From positions 124,001-188,000 of the forward strand of contig CAZGSD010000001.1 in assembly GCA_964528305.1 (NCBI GenBank): DNA of 64,000 nt, given 5' to 3'. The position numbers were made by a program, and so were the translations under genes. Positions 24,956-33,895 of this stretch are shown piece by piece (position 1 is the first letter of the stretch; every line of letters begins with the position of its first letter). A model generated the notes under the pieces. That model searched no databases. It was not told where the DNA came from and saw only the letters and a list, made by a program, of their open reading frames with translations. The stretch comes from CAZGSD01 sp964528305 (GTDB lineage Bacteria; Patescibacteriota; Gracilibacteria; UBA1369).

Positions 24956-26149
24956 ATGAAAGCTCAACAGACCATCAAGCTCTACTACCTGCTCTCGACC
25001 CTGACCAGTTTTGGTATGGGATTTGTGGCGGCTACTTACGTTATGTTCCTGCGCCAGAATCACCTGAGCTACCTGGAAACCAACCTGGTGAACCTCGTTT
25101 TCTTTGCTACTGTCATGCTTTTTGAGGTGCCGACGGGAGCGGTGGCTGATGTTTTTGGCCGTAAGGCGTCTTATGTCATTTCATGCTTCCTGTTGGGCTT
25201 AGGGTGTCTGATTTACTCCCAGGCTACTACTTTTGCCGGCTTTGTTTTTGCGGAAGTTATTGGTGGTATAGCTCTTACTTTTGCCAGCGGGGCTTTTGAA
25301 GCCTGGCTGGTCGATAGACTGAAAGAGCTTAACCACCCGACCAAGCTGACTGATGTTCTAGCGAGACACTCTCAATTGGAAAAATTGGCATCTATCGCTG
25401 GGGCGCTGCTGGGCGGTTGGTTGGCTGATAAAACCGATTTGACCACTCCATGGCTGGCGGCTGGCCTGCTACAACTGCTGGTTGGTGTGGTCGCTATGAT
25501 TTTGATGGAGGAGGGCCGGGCGCAGCGCCGACATGTCACCATGCTGGCCGCCTGGAAGTCGATGAGAGAAACCATCTGGCTGAGCCTGAAATACTGCTTG
25601 AATCAGAAAAATGTACGCTTTGTGGTGCTTACTGGTACAATCACGGCGCTGGCGGTCCAAGGCCCAAACATGCAATGGCCGCCGTTCTTCACCAACTTTC
25701 TTGGGGAAAGCTCTACTCTGATGGGATGGGTTTGGGCAGCCCTGTCAGTATCAGTAATTATTGGGGCGGGACTGGCCTCGAAGTGGATGAGGTTTTGGAA
25801 AACCGAGCAAAAGGCTCTAATCGCGGTTCAAATGGGTATAGGTCTGGGCATTATGCTTACTGCTTATATGCCGACTTGGCCCCTTGCACTGCTGTTCTTT
25901 CTGCTTCATGAAAGCATGCGCGGGCTACAGAATCCGCTCAAGAATGCTTATATGCACGACAATATACCCTCTGCTGAGCGGGCAACGATCATTTCATTTG
26001 AATCGATGGCGAAAACGATTGGTGGGATGATCGGGCTGGTGGGGAGTGGCCTCTTGGCTCAGTATACTTCGGTTCCTTTGACTTGGTTGATATCAGGTGG
26101 GATTCTATTTTTTGCAGCCTTTGGGTTGATGAAGAATAGCAAAGCCTGA
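24956..26149 (+). CDS. Major facilitator superfamily transporter
   Basis: 397 residues with about 12 membrane helices. The loop after helix 2 carries the MFS motif A variant GAVADVFGRKAS. Layout and length suit a small drug- or metabolite-efflux carrier; the substrate is unknown. An AAGGA Shine-Dalgarno lies 8 nt before ATG 24956, unlike most genes here, and codon use is richer in C-ending codons at the 5' end. The gene lies behind a leader with a small ORF and terminator and ends in its own terminator, so it is a separately regulated, possibly acquired unit. Confidence 0.9.
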   Translation: MKAQQTIKLYYLLSTLTSFGMGFVAATYVMFLRQNHLSYLETNLVNLVFFATVMLFEVPTGAVADVFGRKASYVISCFLLGLGCLIYSQATTFAGFVFAEVIGGIALTFASGAFEAWLVDRLKELNHPTKLTDVLARHSQLEKLASIAGALLGGWLADKTDLTTPWLAAGLLQLLVGVVAMILMEEGRAQRRHVTMLAAWKSMRETIWLSLKYCLNQKNVRFVVLTGTITALAVQGPNMQWPPFFTNFLGESSTLMGWVWAALSVSVIIGAGLASKWMRFWKTEQKALIAVQMGIGLGIMLTAYMPTWPLALLFFLLHESMRGLQNPLKNAYMHDNIPSAERATIISFESMAKTIGGMIGLVGSGLLAQYTSVPLTWLISGGILFFAAFGLMKNSKA

Positions 26150-26152
26150 TTT

Positions 26153-26190
26153 ACAAGCGGTGAGATAATATCAAACCGCTTGTTTTTTTT
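26153..26190 (+). terminator. Terminator of the MFS gene
   Basis: ACAAGCGGT (26153-26161) pairs with ACCGCTTGT (26175-26183), followed by T's to 26190. It starts 3 nt after the stop codon. Confidence 0.9.
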
Positions 26191-26274
26191 GTGAAACGAG
26201 ATGCTCACTTGAACATCTTTGTTTTCAAAAATTTAAATATTTTTAAGGCTGCGTTAATTTTGTTGTGTAATTAT

Positions 26275-26327
26275 TTGCCTTGGGAATTAAAATACTTTAT
26301 ACTCAATAGTACTAGTAAAAGTATTTT
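26275..26327 (+). promoter_or_regulatory. Promoter and operator of the toxin-antitoxin pair
   Basis: TTGCCT (26275-26280), 17 bp, and TATACT (26298-26303). The inverted arms AAAATACTTT (26289-26298) and AAAGTATTTT (26318-26327) flank the -10. They are a likely site for autorepression by the antitoxin. Confidence 0.6.
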
Positions 26328-26337
26328 AAATAGTGCT

Positions 26338-26595
26338 ATGAATAATATTTTAACTGCTCAAGAATTGAAAACTAAAGGGGCACAAATAATACAGGAAAAA
26401 ATTAAGGACTTTCAGGAAGTTGTAATTTCAGTGAGGGGAAAAAACACCTATGTGGTGATGACCATGGATAAATACAATTATCTGCGAAAATGTGAATTGG
26501 AAGCGGCGATTTTGGAAACTAAAAATGACTTGGCCCGGGGCAAGTACAAAAAACAGACTGTCAAAGAACATCTAAAAGATTTGAGAAATGTATGA
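26338..26595 (+). CDS. Antitoxin of a RelBE/Phd-like pair
   Basis: 85 residues from ATG 26338. The N-terminal part (ILTAQELKTKGAQII, then VVISVRGKNTYVVMTMDKYNYLR) looks like the DNA-binding Phd/RelB-type domain, and the C-terminus is a basic helix (KKQTVKEHLKDLRNV) that would wrap the toxin. It overlaps the toxin gene by 8 nt and is preceded by a promoter with an inverted-repeat operator. The frame is open for 49 codons further upstream, but that part runs through the promoter. Confidence 0.8.
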   Translation: MNNILTAQELKTKGAQIIQEKIKDFQEVVISVRGKNTYVVMTMDKYNYLRKCELEAAILETKNDLARGKYKKQTVKEHLKDLRNV

Positions 26596-26860
26596 ATTGA
26601 TACTCACTGAAAGTTACAGGAAGAAAGCCAAGAAATTCTTTGCTAAACAACAGGCTATACTTGATCAGTATGAGAAAACTTTAATATTATTATGTTTGAA
26701 TCCACAGCACCCCTCTTTGCGTTGTCACAAATTAAGCGGTGGCCTGAAAGAGCTGTATAGTGTTTCGATAAACATTTCCTATCGATTGATTATTTACTTT
26801 ATCATCGAGGAAAAAGCGATTGTTCCCGTAGATATTGGTTCGCATGATCAGGTTTACTAA
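26588..26860 (+). CDS. RelE/YafQ-family toxin (mRNA interferase)
   Basis: 90 residues. The family pattern is visible: YELILTESYRKKAKKF at the N-terminus, LRCHKLSGGLKELYSVSI and ISYRLIIYF in the core, and a C-terminal IGSHDQVY, with His and Tyr in the usual active-site positions. Members cut mRNA on the ribosome. It is translationally coupled to the antitoxin. The 3' end overlaps the convergent membrane protein gene by 4 nt. Confidence 0.88.
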   Translation: MYELILTESYRKKAKKFFAKQQAILDQYEKTLILLCLNPQHPSLRCHKLSGGLKELYSVSINISYRLIIYFIIEEKAIVPVDIGSHDQVY

Positions 26861-27696
26861 CTCTGAAAAAAGTTGGCGCCGTCTTTGTCTTCGGGGAGAG
26901 TTTCTTGGGACTCGGCTTCTTCTTGGCTAGTGCCGGCGTATTCCACTCCATAGGTGGTGCTGGAAGCCAGGAAATCATTGCCCCAGTTGAGGTAATACCA
27001 GTAGTAAACCATGGCTAGGGAAGCCTGGAAAAAGCCGATGGCCCCCCAGGTGATGGGTAGGGCTGTGAAAAGCAGTACGGTGGGACTTTTGAATAGTTGG
27101 AAGAGGAATAAATTGGCGGCGGTGGCGATCAGTACGCCGAGTATGGTGGTGTAGACAGCCAGTAATGGATAGCGGTCGTCATTGAGGATTTCCATGATTA
27201 GAGCGGCGGCGATGGAGACCATTACCACCTGTAAACCGGCGGCGGCGGCGGTGAATTCCAGGCTGCCACTGGAGGTGGTGAGGTAGATGGGGGCAGTGAA
27301 GGCGAAAATAATCAGATTCATAATGAAAATCTGATAGATGGCTGTGACCATCCGTGGGTAGCGCAAACGCTCAGTATAGGAGAGCAGCCAGGGCGTGAGC
27401 ATACTGGAAATCAATGAGGTAGAGAAAATCATAGCCATCAAGATGACGATGAAAATAGGGCTGATGGTGGCTCCCTCGACGGCGGCGGGGCTGAGAATTG
27501 GTTCCAGCGCGGAAGAAGCAGCCAGGAAAATCAGCAGCAATACGAGTGAACCTGCCATGCCGCCGCATAGTCCCAAAAATGTTTTAGCAAAAACGGTGAA
27601 AAGCGTCAGCTGGCGTGGACCGTAAGCTTCAGCTGCTTGAACGGCTGGAGCCGCATTAGAAGCGCTATTATCAGTTGGATTTGATGTGTTTTCCAT
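26857..27696 (-). CDS. Six-helix membrane protein, unknown function
   Basis: 279 residues. A disordered N-terminus (1-30) is followed by about six membrane helices (about 33-62, 78-105, 118-142, 150-170, 178-205 and 212-240) and an acidic tail. I recognise no family. It follows lspA by 9 nt on the same strand, so the two are probably co-transcribed. Confidence 0.75.
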   Translation of the reverse strand: MENTSNPTDNSASNAAPAVQAAEAYGPRQLTLFTVFAKTFLGLCGGMAGSLVLLLIFLAASSALEPILSPAAVEGATISPIFIVILMAMIFSTSLISSMLTPWLLSYTERLRYPRMVTAIYQIFIMNLIIFAFTAPIYLTTSSGSLEFTAAAAGLQVVMVSIAAALIMEILNDDRYPLLAVYTTILGVLIATAANLFLFQLFKSPTVLLFTALPITWGAIGFFQASLAMVYYWYYLNWGNDFLASSTTYGVEYAGTSQEEAESQETLPEDKDGANFFQS

Positions 27697-27705
27697 ACGG
27701 AAATT

Positions 27706-28176
27706 TTATTTTGGTCTTTTTATTCTATCATAAAATAGCAAAAGAAGGAAGATGCTGATGGTAATAAAGCTGTCGGCCAGATTGAAAACAGGAAAGGTGC
27801 CGATGGCAATAAAATCAATCACATAGCCTCTAGCCAGTCGGTCGATCAGATTGCCCAGGGCGCCGGACAGAAGTAGGCTAAAAATAAAATGGCTTTTATA
27901 TAGTGAAAAATTGAGATTTCGAAACAGATGAACGGCGATGGCTAGAAAAACAGCGATTTGTAGAATCAGTTGTTGCGCATAGGGCAAAGTCAGGCTGAAA
28001 GCCATGCCGCGATTATGTTCTAACTGCAGGCGGATCCAATCCCCTACCACCGGAACGGGCTGGGAGAGGACCTGATTGAAAATTAATTTGGAGGCCTGAT
28101 CGAGATAGAGCCCACCGAGTACTAGGGGGAGCCAGATGAGGCGGTTTTGGGGGTGGGGATGGGTGGGGGTGTTCAT
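27706..28176 (-). CDS. lspA: Lipoprotein signal peptidase (SPase II)
   Basis: 156 residues from ATG 28176; a second ATG at 28197 would add 7 residues. Four membrane helices and the LspA motifs are present: LDQASKL near the N-terminus, LEHNRGMAF, GNLIDRLARGYVIDFI with the first catalytic Asp, and FNLADSFI with the second. It removes signal peptides from lipoproteins in the membrane. Candidate substrates in this window are the lipobox proteins at 50.4 and 63.0 kb. It heads a two-gene minus-strand unit. Confidence 0.95.
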   Translation of the reverse strand: MNTPTHPHPQNRLIWLPLVLGGLYLDQASKLIFNQVLSQPVPVVGDWIRLQLEHNRGMAFSLTLPYAQQLILQIAVFLAIAVHLFRNLNFSLYKSHFIFSLLLSGALGNLIDRLARGYVIDFIAIGTFPVFNLADSFITISIFLLLLFYDRIKRPK

Positions 28177-28222
28177 GGTTGAGAGGATAACAGTCATCGG
28201 CTGGAAGGGCTTTTAGAAAAGA

Positions 28223-28251
28223 TTGACAAAACGTGTTTTATCGTGTAGTTT
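28223..28251 (+). promoter_or_regulatory. Promoter of the PP2C-like phosphatase
   Basis: TTGACA (28223-28228), 17 bp, and TAGTTT (28246-28251) after a TG. The -10 is weak. The leader would be about 17 nt. Confidence 0.4.
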
Positions 28252-28274
28252 AGCAGGGTTATAGAATTTCCTAG

Positions 28275-29738
28275 ATGCAAAGACGAAAACTTCATACTTA
28301 TAAAGACTTTTTTAATTGCTCTGCTGCTGAACAGCGGCCTGAAGTTGTGGGAAAACTACGTACATACCCTCAGATTGCGATTGACTTGCAATCTTTAGTG
28401 GTGATGTTTTTGGATTTGAGGGAATCTGTTGATATTACAATAGTTAATGAATTACACAAAAGCCCCTTTCATGAATTTCATCCGCAAATGGTTGAAGAGG
28501 TTGTTAAATTGTTGCAAAGGCCCGAACTGCATGATCATCCAGATTTAAAAGAACTGTGTTTAGACACAATTCTGGCATTTTTTCCAATTAATAAAATGCT
28601 GTGTGCAACATTCAATATAGCTGATGCGATTACTGAAACTCAAAAGATTGCTTTTCTTCGTGCGGTACTTTTACGAAGTGGTACGGGAAACGTGGCATCA
28701 GCTGTGACTTTGGATCCAAAACTTGATTCAGAGAGACGACAAGTGGGCTACAGTGTTGGTGAGGCTCTTGCTGTTCCCAATATTCCGGAAATGCCGATGG
28801 TTTATTGTGGGGAAAATGTTCCCACTATGGCTTTTAGGGCTGATGGTAAGGATTGGCCTGTGCAGCAAAGCATAGAGCAGTTTCCACGTACAACAATCGT
28901 GGGTTGTAGCCGCCCAGTCCCACCCGCTGAAATGGAAACTACTATTGGTATGTCATTTGTGGCTGTGCGTGCATCGACTGATGGTATGAGGAATTGTCAG
29001 GATGTTGGTGGGGTAGTATTGGATGAAAAGACACAAAAAGTACGTCGTTTTGCTGTTAGTGATGGCGTGGGTAGCTGTTTTGGATCTCTGGCTGTCGCCC
29101 GAAAGGCTGTGTATGACGCTCTTTTGAAAATATATCCAGATAAATCCTATGAAGAAGCTAGTGATTTTTTGGCAAAATACATGCAAGATGTTGCTAGCTC
29201 AGTGACTGGCGCTTATGATCCAGAAAGTTTTTTGCAATCATTGCAATCAATAGCAGACCAGGTTCCCCCCCGGTTATTATCGTATTACAAAGATACTGTT
29301 TTAAATGGTCCAAACGGGGTAGGCTCCGCGACACTGATTGCAGGGTTGATTGAAAATGGATATTTCTATGATGCACATTTGGGAGATGGTGGCCGGATGA
29401 TTTTTGACAAGTATGGGGAGGTGAAGTCTTTGGTATCAGTTGCTACTCATAAAGATGTAGCCCCCCCACAAATCAATCTGGCCCAGAAAACCCCCATTCC
29501 TTTAGAGTGCGTAGATTGTTATGCAACTCCTGTAGTAGAAGGTGATAGAGTTTTTGTTTTTACAGATGGAGTTTTAAAATATTTAGATGAGAATGCTATT
29601 ATGTTAATTATTCGGAATTTGATTAACAGAAAGGCCTCTAATGAAACTATTTGTCGTGAACTAACCATGAGGAATACAACTGATGAGAAAAATCCTGGTT
29701 GGCCAGATGATGTCACTATACTAGGATTCACAATTTAA
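28275..29738 (+). CDS. PP2C-family protein phosphatase with unknown N-terminal domain
   Basis: 487 residues. The C-terminal half (about 225-487) has the PP2C/PPM motif order: NCQDVGGVV with the metal-binding Asp, AVSDGVGSC with the core Asp-Gly, a GVGSATL turn, AHLGDGGRM, VFVFTDGV, and WPDDVTIL at the end. It should remove phosphate from Ser/Thr residues. The N-terminal 220 residues are helical and match nothing I know; they may be a regulatory or scaffolding domain. It is AT-rich relative to its neighbours and stands alone. No Ser/Thr kinase is seen in the window. Confidence 0.82.
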   Translation: MQRRKLHTYKDFFNCSAAEQRPEVVGKLRTYPQIAIDLQSLVVMFLDLRESVDITIVNELHKSPFHEFHPQMVEEVVKLLQRPELHDHPDLKELCLDTILAFFPINKMLCATFNIADAITETQKIAFLRAVLLRSGTGNVASAVTLDPKLDSERRQVGYSVGEALAVPNIPEMPMVYCGENVPTMAFRADGKDWPVQQSIEQFPRTTIVGCSRPVPPAEMETTIGMSFVAVRASTDGMRNCQDVGGVVLDEKTQKVRRFAVSDGVGSCFGSLAVARKAVYDALLKIYPDKSYEEASDFLAKYMQDVASSVTGAYDPESFLQSLQSIADQVPPRLLSYYKDTVLNGPNGVGSATLIAGLIENGYFYDAHLGDGGRMIFDKYGEVKSLVSVATHKDVAPPQINLAQKTPIPLECVDCYATPVVEGDRVFVFTDGVLKYLDENAIMLIIRNLINRKASNETICRELTMRNTTDEKNPGWPDDVTILGFTI

Positions 29739-29839
29739 TACTGAATGTTGTAACCGTGTTTGATTGCTTTGGCAGAGGTATTTTGTTAGTATTTTCTGGC
29801 TAAAAAGGGATGGCTAAAAGTCCCTGTTAAATTGATTTT

Positions 29840-31093
29840 ATGGGGCTGAAAGCTTTAATAGGCTGGGGTGGGAAAAAATTGACCAGGGAGAGAAAGGCTG
29901 GAAGCGGGAAAAGAGTGGACGCTGTTTTGCTGATATTAGTGCTGGTATTGATGGTATTTGGGTTGGTAATGATTACCAGTATAGGCATACCGAAATCCAT
30001 ACAGCTGTCGGCGCCCAATGTTTTGTATCCCAATTGTGATGACCAGGGCGTGGACTGTTACCTGCTCTTTCGTAATCATTTGATCAGGTTGATAGTGGGG
30101 TTTGTGATGATGGTGATTATGGCTAAAATCCCCTATCGTTTCTGGAAAAAACTGGCGCCAGTGCTGTTTGTGATGACGATGATATTGCTCTTTGCCGTGT
30201 TATTTTTGGGATCACGTTATACTACCTTCGCTAGATCGTGGTTGGTGCTTTTCAATACTTCTTTTCAGCCCACCGAGTTTGCCAAATTGTTTATGGTTTT
30301 TTATCTGGCCAGCTGGCTGGATAAAAAACGGGATTCTTTAAAATCTTTTCAGAATGGATTTTTACCTTTTTGCGTGATTACTGGAGCGATAGTATTGCCG
30401 GTCATACTGCAGCCCGATCTGGGAGGGACGCTGGTGATAGCAATGATAGCTACTTCCATGTATTTCGTAGCTGGAGCTCGACTGCGGCATATTTTACTGG
30501 GAGGATTTGTGGTGTTTTTGGCGGCTTTTGTGTTGCTGGCTAATTTATCGCATTTGCGCGAGAGATTTACGGCTTTTGTAACTAGTGATGTTAATTGCAA
30601 GGAGGATTATTGTTGGCAAACTGAACAATCGAAAATCGCTATAGGAAGTGGTGGATTCTGGGGAAAGGGGCTGACACAGGGTGTGCAAAAATCCTATTGG
30701 TTGCCTCAGGCTACCGATGACTTCATCTTTGCAGCCTCGGCTGAAGAATTGGGGTTTTCACGTATTTCACTGCTGGTACTAGCTTATTTCGCTATAGGTT
30801 GGCGGGGTTATTTGATAGCGAAGGGAGCGGAGAATCGCTTTGTTAATCTGACAGCTATTGGTTTGACGGCCTGGATAGTGTTTCAGGCTTTTGTAAATAT
30901 AGCGGTAAATGTGGCTTTGATGCCGGTGACTGGTATAACACTTCCTTTTATTAGTTACGGCGGATCGTCACTACTGTCTGTGCTGGTAGCGACCGGCGTT
31001 TTATTGCAACTGTCTAAGCATTCCAATTATGAAAATAATCATAGCCGGAGGCGGCAGCGGGGGGCATATTATTCCCAATATCGCCCTTCTTGA
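29840..31093 (+). CDS. ftsW: SEDS-family cell-division protein FtsW
   Basis: 417 residues with about ten membrane helices. SEDS motifs are visible: FARSWLVL, FQPTEFAKL, QPDLGGTL, and near the end GITLPFISYGGSS. FtsW polymerises lipid II at the division septum. An extra loop containing a Cys pair (NVLYPNCDDQGVDC, then NCKEDYC further on) could form disulfides outside the cell. The 3' end overlaps murG by 65 nt, which identifies it as FtsW rather than RodA. Confidence 0.93.
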   Translation: MGLKALIGWGGKKLTRERKAGSGKRVDAVLLILVLVLMVFGLVMITSIGIPKSIQLSAPNVLYPNCDDQGVDCYLLFRNHLIRLIVGFVMMVIMAKIPYRFWKKLAPVLFVMTMILLFAVLFLGSRYTTFARSWLVLFNTSFQPTEFAKLFMVFYLASWLDKKRDSLKSFQNGFLPFCVITGAIVLPVILQPDLGGTLVIAMIATSMYFVAGARLRHILLGGFVVFLAAFVLLANLSHLRERFTAFVTSDVNCKEDYCWQTEQSKIAIGSGGFWGKGLTQGVQKSYWLPQATDDFIFAASAEELGFSRISLLVLAYFAIGWRGYLIAKGAENRFVNLTAIGLTAWIVFQAFVNIAVNVALMPVTGITLPFISYGGSSLLSVLVATGVLLQLSKHSNYENNHSRRRQRGAYYSQYRPS

Positions 31094-32102
31094 AGCCTTG
31101 AGAAAACAAGATAGCGCCTCTTGGCAGGTGCTGTACCTCGGATCGGCTCGCGGCATGGAGGCCCAGCTGATACCAGCAAGCGGATATCAATTCCGGGCAA
31201 TCAGCTGTGGAAAGCTGCGACGTTATTTTAGTCTGGAAAATTTTCTGGATATATTTCGAATGCTGAAAGGGGTGATGCAGAGTTTGTTGATAATCTGGCG
31301 CTTTCAGCCGGATGTGATTTTTTGTAAAGGGGGATATGTTAGTTTACCGGTGGCTATTGCCGGAGGATTGCTGCGAAAACCTGTAATCATACACGAATCT
31401 GATGTGCGGATGGGACTGAGTAATAAACTAGCCGCCATAATGGCTACACTAATTTGCGTTTCCTTCCCGGAGACTTTGCGAGTGATGGGCGGGGATAAGA
31501 GGGTTGTGTTGACGGGGAATCCGGTGAGGGCGGGGTTGGGTGATGGCAAAGCGGCGGCTGGCTGGAAGCTGACTGGATTAAAATCTGGGAAGCCAGTGAT
31601 ACTGGTGATGGGCGGAAGTCAGGGAGCTCAATTTATTAACGCATTGATAGATGAAAATCTGTCTGTATTGCTGAAGCATTATCAAGTGATACATATACGT
31701 GGAAAAGGAAATCTGGCTGGGGCGCCGGCCCGGCCCGGCTATTTTGCCTGCGAATATCTGGGTGATGAATTACCCGATGTTTATGCTATTACTGACGCGA
31801 TGATCAGCCGGGCCGGCGCCAATACTCTGGCGGAAATAGCCCATCTGAGTCTGCCCGCCGTGCTAATACCGCTGACCCAGGGCAGTCGAGGAGATCAGTT
31901 GGACAATGCCCGTGTTTTTGCGAAGACCCAGGCAGCTCTGGTACTGGAAGAAAACCAGATCGGAGGGCAGGATTTAGTGGATTTGCTGGCGAAGGTTAGG
32001 AAGCGGCATCATGCGGGGGTACAGGCCGCGCGGCCGGCGGCGGAATATCTGGCTGAATTAATTTTAAAAACTGCTCAAAAATTCCATGCAAAAAAAGCTT
32101 AA
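31029..32102 (+). CDS. murG: UDP-GlcNAc:undecaprenyl-PP-MurNAc-pentapeptide transferase MurG
   Basis: 357 residues. MurG makes lipid II on the inner membrane face. The N-terminal glycine loop AGGGSGGHIIP, then FCKGGYVSLP, HESDVRMGLSN, GNPVR, VMGGSQGAQFIN and SRAGANTLAEI are the family's conserved motifs. It overlaps ftsW upstream and a glycosyltransferase gene (17 nt) downstream. No mraY or mur ligases lie nearby, so the dcw cluster is broken up here. Confidence 0.96.
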   Translation: MKIIIAGGGSGGHIIPNIALLEALRKQDSASWQVLYLGSARGMEAQLIPASGYQFRAISCGKLRRYFSLENFLDIFRMLKGVMQSLLIIWRFQPDVIFCKGGYVSLPVAIAGGLLRKPVIIHESDVRMGLSNKLAAIMATLICVSFPETLRVMGGDKRVVLTGNPVRAGLGDGKAAAGWKLTGLKSGKPVILVMGGSQGAQFINALIDENLSVLLKHYQVIHIRGKGNLAGAPARPGYFACEYLGDELPDVYAITDAMISRAGANTLAEIAHLSLPAVLIPLTQGSRGDQLDNARVFAKTQAALVLEENQIGGQDLVDLLAKVRKRHHAGVQAARPAAEYLAELILKTAQKFHAKKA

Positions 32103-33276
32103 AATTGGTGTTAATGGGCGCTTTTTTTGCCAGCCATATACCGGCGTGGGATGCTATGTGCTGGGGATTTTGCCGGAGCTGGCCCGCCAAAATCCTAAAT
32201 GGGAAATAGTGATAGCTGTTCCATCGACGCCGCCGCAATGGGTGATGGAAAAGATGGCTGGGCTGGATAATATTCGTTTTGAGCTGATAGTGGAATCTGG
32301 CTTGCTGCGGCGGCTGCATAGCGGTCTGGCCAAGGCTTATTGGGAAAAATATCAGCTGGGGCGGCTGTGGGTTAGGGAAAAAATTGATTTACTACATCTG
32401 CCCTATCCGGCGCTATTTCGTGCGCCCAACCGCTGTCCGGTGGTGATGACAGCGCATGATGCCATCCCCTGGGATGATAGCGAGTATGGGCGGCGCAATG
32501 CGCTCAGCGCTCTGTATAATCGGGCGACTTTGCGGGCGGCCGCCTGCTGCGATCAGTTGATTACGGTGTCGCGGGCGGCGGCGGATGAGATAGAAAGACT
32601 GCCCCGCGTTGCGGGGCCGCTGGAAGTGATTCATCTGTCTGGAGAATTACCGGATGGTGGTGAAATGGAAGCGGAAATTGCCGGCATGATGTGGGCCAGG
32701 TTGGGCATTGATGCTGAAACACCATATCTGTTTTATATGGGTGGTTATGATAAGCGTAAAAATGTGACCAGGCTGGTGAGGATTTTTTTGCAGCAGATAG
32801 CCCCACATTCCTCATTGAAGCTGCTACTGGGTGGCAATGCCGTCCTGCAAAACAGCCTGTTTGAGCGACCAGACTATGCCGATTCTCCTTATGCTGACCG
32901 CGTCATACCCACTGGCTTTCTGCCTGGCACAGAGGTTAGACTGCTGCTGAAAAGTGCCCGGGCGTATTTCTCACTGACTAAACGTGAAGGATTTAATCTG
33001 CCTCTACTGGAGGCTTTGACAGCCGGCTGTCCCGCGCTGGTAAGCGATTTGCCGGTGCATCGTGAAGTGGCGGATAAGGACATCCCCGTATTTTTAGATC
33101 TACAATCCAGTGACGGCGAAATTGCTACGCAAGTACTGACTTTGCTGAATGATAAAAATGCGTATAATAAGTGGCGTAAAGACTGCCACTCTGCCTCCAC
33201 TACTTTTAGCTCACATTATAGCTGGGCAAAAAGTGCTAGGCTGCTTGGCAAGGTATATGAAAAATTTTTAAAATAG
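32086..33276 (+). CDS. Family 4 glycosyltransferase
   Basis: 396 residues in the GT-B fold. The N-terminus has KIGVNGRFF and TGVGCYV; the C-terminal half has YMGGYDKRKN (the nucleotide-sugar side) and the EGFNLPLLEALTAGCPALVSD signature. Donor and acceptor are unknown. It is coupled to murG by overlap, so it may act on surface glycan made with the same lipid carrier. Confidence 0.88.
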   Translation: MQKKLKIGVNGRFFCQPYTGVGCYVLGILPELARQNPKWEIVIAVPSTPPQWVMEKMAGLDNIRFELIVESGLLRRLHSGLAKAYWEKYQLGRLWVREKIDLLHLPYPALFRAPNRCPVVMTAHDAIPWDDSEYGRRNALSALYNRATLRAAACCDQLITVSRAAADEIERLPRVAGPLEVIHLSGELPDGGEMEAEIAGMMWARLGIDAETPYLFYMGGYDKRKNVTRLVRIFLQQIAPHSSLKLLLGGNAVLQNSLFERPDYADSPYADRVIPTGFLPGTEVRLLLKSARAYFSLTKREGFNLPLLEALTAGCPALVSDLPVHREVADKDIPVFLDLQSSDGEIATQVLTLLNDKNAYNKWRKDCHSASTTFSSHYSWAKSARLLGKVYEKFLK

Positions 33277-33282
33277 TCTTAA

Positions 33283-33792
33283 ATGAACTCTCTACTGATT
33301 TTATTGCCAGCCCTGATCACGCTACTTGCCATGGTGGGTATTTTCCTGGGGCTGCAGATGCGCAGCATGCAAACGAGACTCGATTTGTTGGCTTATCGAT
33401 TATATTTTGAAGTTACGCGTAAAGCTGATTTGCTACCGGGACTGATAGAAAAAGTGGCCCCCGTACTAGGCAAGGAGAGATTATCTCCATTAATCGCGGC
33501 GCGAGCGAGTAGTGCGGCCAATAATCACTTTAACGCTGACAAATCTCTACAGGAGGAGACTTTGTGGCGACTTTTTGATGAAATCTGGCGGGAAGTTATG
33601 CAAAATCCAGTATTGCAAAAGGATTTAGTTTTAGTTGCTCTGAAGCGTGACCTGAGCGATGCTGATCAAAGAATTGAAATTATACGTAATTCTTATAATC
33701 AATTGGCGCAACATTATAATAATCTGGTGGGGAACCCTCTGCTATTGGTGGTGAGCCGGATAGTGAAAGCCAAACCAGCAAACACATTTTAG
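33283..33792 (+). CDS. LemA-like membrane protein
   Basis: 169 residues. One N-terminal membrane helix (about 3-25) and a helical domain that follows the LemA pattern: RKADLLPGLIEKV, an AARASSAANN segment and the closing IRNSYNQLAQHYNNLVGNPL. LemA proteins have a short outside N-terminus and a cytosolic helical bundle; their role is unknown. It follows the glycosyltransferase by 6 nt in the murG unit. Confidence 0.75.
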   Translation: MNSLLILLPALITLLAMVGIFLGLQMRSMQTRLDLLAYRLYFEVTRKADLLPGLIEKVAPVLGKERLSPLIAARASSAANNHFNADKSLQEETLWRLFDEIWREVMQNPVLQKDLVLVALKRDLSDADQRIEIIRNSYNQLAQHYNNLVGNPLLLVVSRIVKAKPANTF

Positions 33793-33834
33793 CCTCTTTC
33801 TGCTGCTGAAATCTTTAACTTTGGCAAAAAAGTA

Positions 33835-33863
33835 TTGACGGTGAGTAAACACTCACCTATACT
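33835..33863 (+). promoter_or_regulatory. lexA promoter with palindromic operator in the spacer
   Basis: TTGACG (33835-33840), a 17-bp spacer and TATACT (33858-33863). The palindrome GGTGAGT-AAAC-ACTCACC (33840-33857) fills the spacer exactly, as expected for self-repression by LexA. The sequence is neither the E. coli SOS box nor the Bacillus GAAC-N4-GTTC box. Confidence 0.75.
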
Positions 33864-33895
33864 TGGTTTGAAAGTAAATATAAAAAATCAACTCC

